Below, piece after piece: positions 4,500 to 5,590 of a stretch of 5,590 bases of DNA (its first letter is position 1; each line of letters starts with the position of its first letter). Both the position numbers and the translations under genes were made by a program. The notes under the pieces were generated by a model, which was not told the origin of the DNA, did not search any database, and saw only the letters and a list, made by a program, of their open reading frames with translations. This stretch comes from an uncultured Clostridia bacterium (GTDB lineage Bacteria; Bacillota; Clostridia; Oscillospirales; Ruminococcaceae): the NCBI GenBank assembly GCA_937901465.1, contig CALGTU010000135.1, positions 1-5,590 on the forward strand. Reading direction: 5' to 3'.

Positions 4500-5590
4500 T
4501 TATATCTTTCAATCATTCGATTATTGGTGGGGTAATTTTTCTTGTTTTGGCATTACTGATTGTTTTGGTCAAAATAAAGAAGTATAATTATATTTCGTTA
4601 TGCCTGTTTGTAATATCTTCATCTATGATATGGTATGGATTTTATGGTGCTTGTGTATATAACAATATAGTTTCTGTTGTAGATAAATCTGTTGAAATTA
4701 CAGGGATAGTTTCAGAACGTTCTGATTTTTCTGATGATAATTCATCATATATATTAGATACAAAAATAAATGGTTATGATACGAAAGTAATTGTTTATGC
4801 AGAAACAATTTTTGATATAGGAGATAAGGTTTCAATAAAAGGTATACCTTATGTTCCCGAAAATAATTATCTTTTTTCTCAAAAGGATTATTATAAAACA
4901 AATGGTATTTTTCTATGTATTAATGCTGATGAATATAGCAGAATAAATCATGTTGTTACTCCGAATTCGATAGCGTCAGTATATCGGGATTATCTTTCAT
5001 CTGAAATAGATCATCTTGCTCCCGGAAGAGAGGGGAAACTGATGAAAGCACTTGTTTTTGGAGATAAATCAGGTATGGATGATGAAGTTAAAGGGTATTT
5101 TTCGAGAAGCGGAATAAGTCATATTATTTCAGTTTCAGGATTTCATCTTGCTGTTGTATGCGGAATAGTGTTTTATCTTCTTAAAACTATAAAATTAGGA
5201 AAAATTTCAAGATTTATTATTTCAGAACTTTTTATTTTTTCTTTTGCAGCACTTGCAGGCTTTTCGTTTTCTGTAGTTCGCTCAGGGATTATGATGACGG
5301 TATTTCTTTTTGGAGATCTGTTAAAAAGACGTCAGGATATTTTATCTTCACTTGGAACAGCACTTATACTTCTAACAATCACAATGCCATTTGCTATAAG
5401 AAATACTTCGTTGCTTCTTTCGGTAACGGGAGTGTTCGGGGTGGGAGTTGTTGCACCTTATTTCACAAAAGATGTTAATTTCGGAAAATATATTGATAAG
5501 CCTTTAAAAACACTTATATATTCTGCAATTTGTTCTTTAACAACATTGCCTTTTGTTCTTCTTACATTTAGAGAAATATCTATTATTTCT
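4439..5590 (+). CDS. comEC: ComEC/Rec2 DNA-uptake channel, partial (5' part)
   Basis: The frame is open for 384 codons from an ATG at 4439 to the window edge. ComEC is a polytopic membrane protein that carries single-stranded DNA into the cytoplasm during natural transformation. Three hydrophobic segments (about 7-23, 27-45, 52-72) are followed by a beta-rich external region (about 85-165) matching the N-terminal DUF4131/OB-like domain. The Competence domain then begins: 'KALVFGDKSGMDDEVKGYF' (203-221) leads into the hallmark 'SGISHIISVSGFHLAVV' (224-240) and 'SVVRSG' (278-283). Further membrane segments lie near 260-282, 303-320, 327-342 and 358-378. The remaining channel helices and any C-terminal metallo-beta-lactamase-like domain lie outside the window. 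AGGGG (4427-4431) is seven bases before the ATG; an ATG at 4451 is a less likely start. A 13-bp inverted repeat includes the start codon. Many ComEC carriers are not known to be transformable, so activity is unproven. Confidence 0.93.
   Translation, partial: MTRKMAYIGISYFIGLFFASFISFNHSIIGGVIFLVLALLIVLVKIKKYNYISLCLFVISSSMIWYGFYGACVYNNIVSVVDKSVEITGIVSERSDFSDDNSSYILDTKINGYDTKVIVYAETIFDIGDKVSIKGIPYVPENNYLFSQKDYYKTNGIFLCINADEYSRINHVVTPNSIASVYRDYLSSEIDHLAPGREGKLMKALVFGDKSGMDDEVKGYFSRSGISHIISVSGFHLAVVCGIVFYLLKTIKLGKISRFIISELFIFSFAALAGFSFSVVRSGIMMTVFLFGDLLKRRQDILSSLGTALILLTITMPFAIRNTSLLLSVTGVFGVGVVAPYFTKDVNFGKYIDKPLKTLIYSAICSLTTLPFVLLTFREISIIS

Noticed and set aside
4698..4901. Minus-strand reading frame of 67 codons within comEC
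   Set aside because: It is antisense to clear ComEC coding sequence and has low-complexity Leu/Tyr/Asn composition.
1..5590. CRISPR array, tRNA or rRNA gene, or complete insertion sequence
   Set aside because: No regularly spaced repeats, cloverleaf, rRNA motif or transposase-like reading frame was found on either strand.

Overview
The window is an AT-rich segment of a bacterial chromosome, most probably from a Gram-positive anaerobe of the Ruminococcus/Oscillospiraceae type within the Clostridia. This placement is an inference from three things: a T-box leader in front of an aminoacyl-tRNA synthetase gene, strong purine-rich ribosome binding sites, and the clostridial character of the alanyl-tRNA synthetase. 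No marker in the window fixes the genus.

The left edge (1-575) looks like a scar or insertion boundary. A truncated gene for a small DUF3791-like protein runs off the left end on the minus strand. Diverging from it on the plus strand (231-575) is the C-terminal piece of a class B penicillin-binding protein (PBP). The piece keeps the end of the transpeptidase domain but lacks everything upstream. Between them (117-230) there is no gene, only a possible minus-strand promoter and an orphan AGGAGG.

The rest (597-5590) reads as one operon. A consensus sigma-A type promoter (TTGACA, 17 bp, TATAAT) is followed by a complete T-box riboswitch with a GCU (Ala) specifier, an antiterminator and an intrinsic terminator. 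Then come four tightly spaced plus-strand genes: alaS (870 aa), a HIT-family nucleotide-binding protein (114 aa), an Apt-like type I phosphoribosyltransferase (179 aa), and the first 384 codons of comEC, which runs off the right end. Gaps between the genes are only 13, 13 and 20 bp and no terminator is visible in them, so uncharged tRNA-Ala probably raises transcription of all four genes, not just alaS.

AlaRS charges tRNA-Ala. The HIT and phosphoribosyltransferase proteins would act on nucleotides in the cytoplasm, and ComEC would form the DNA uptake channel in the membrane. The features most worth a second look are a near-copy of the T-box bulge sequence at the specifier of the same leader (17 of 20 bases identical) and a perfect 13-bp inverted repeat whose left arm begins at the comEC start codon. 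No clearly novel multi-gene system is visible: most of the window is conserved housekeeping sequence.
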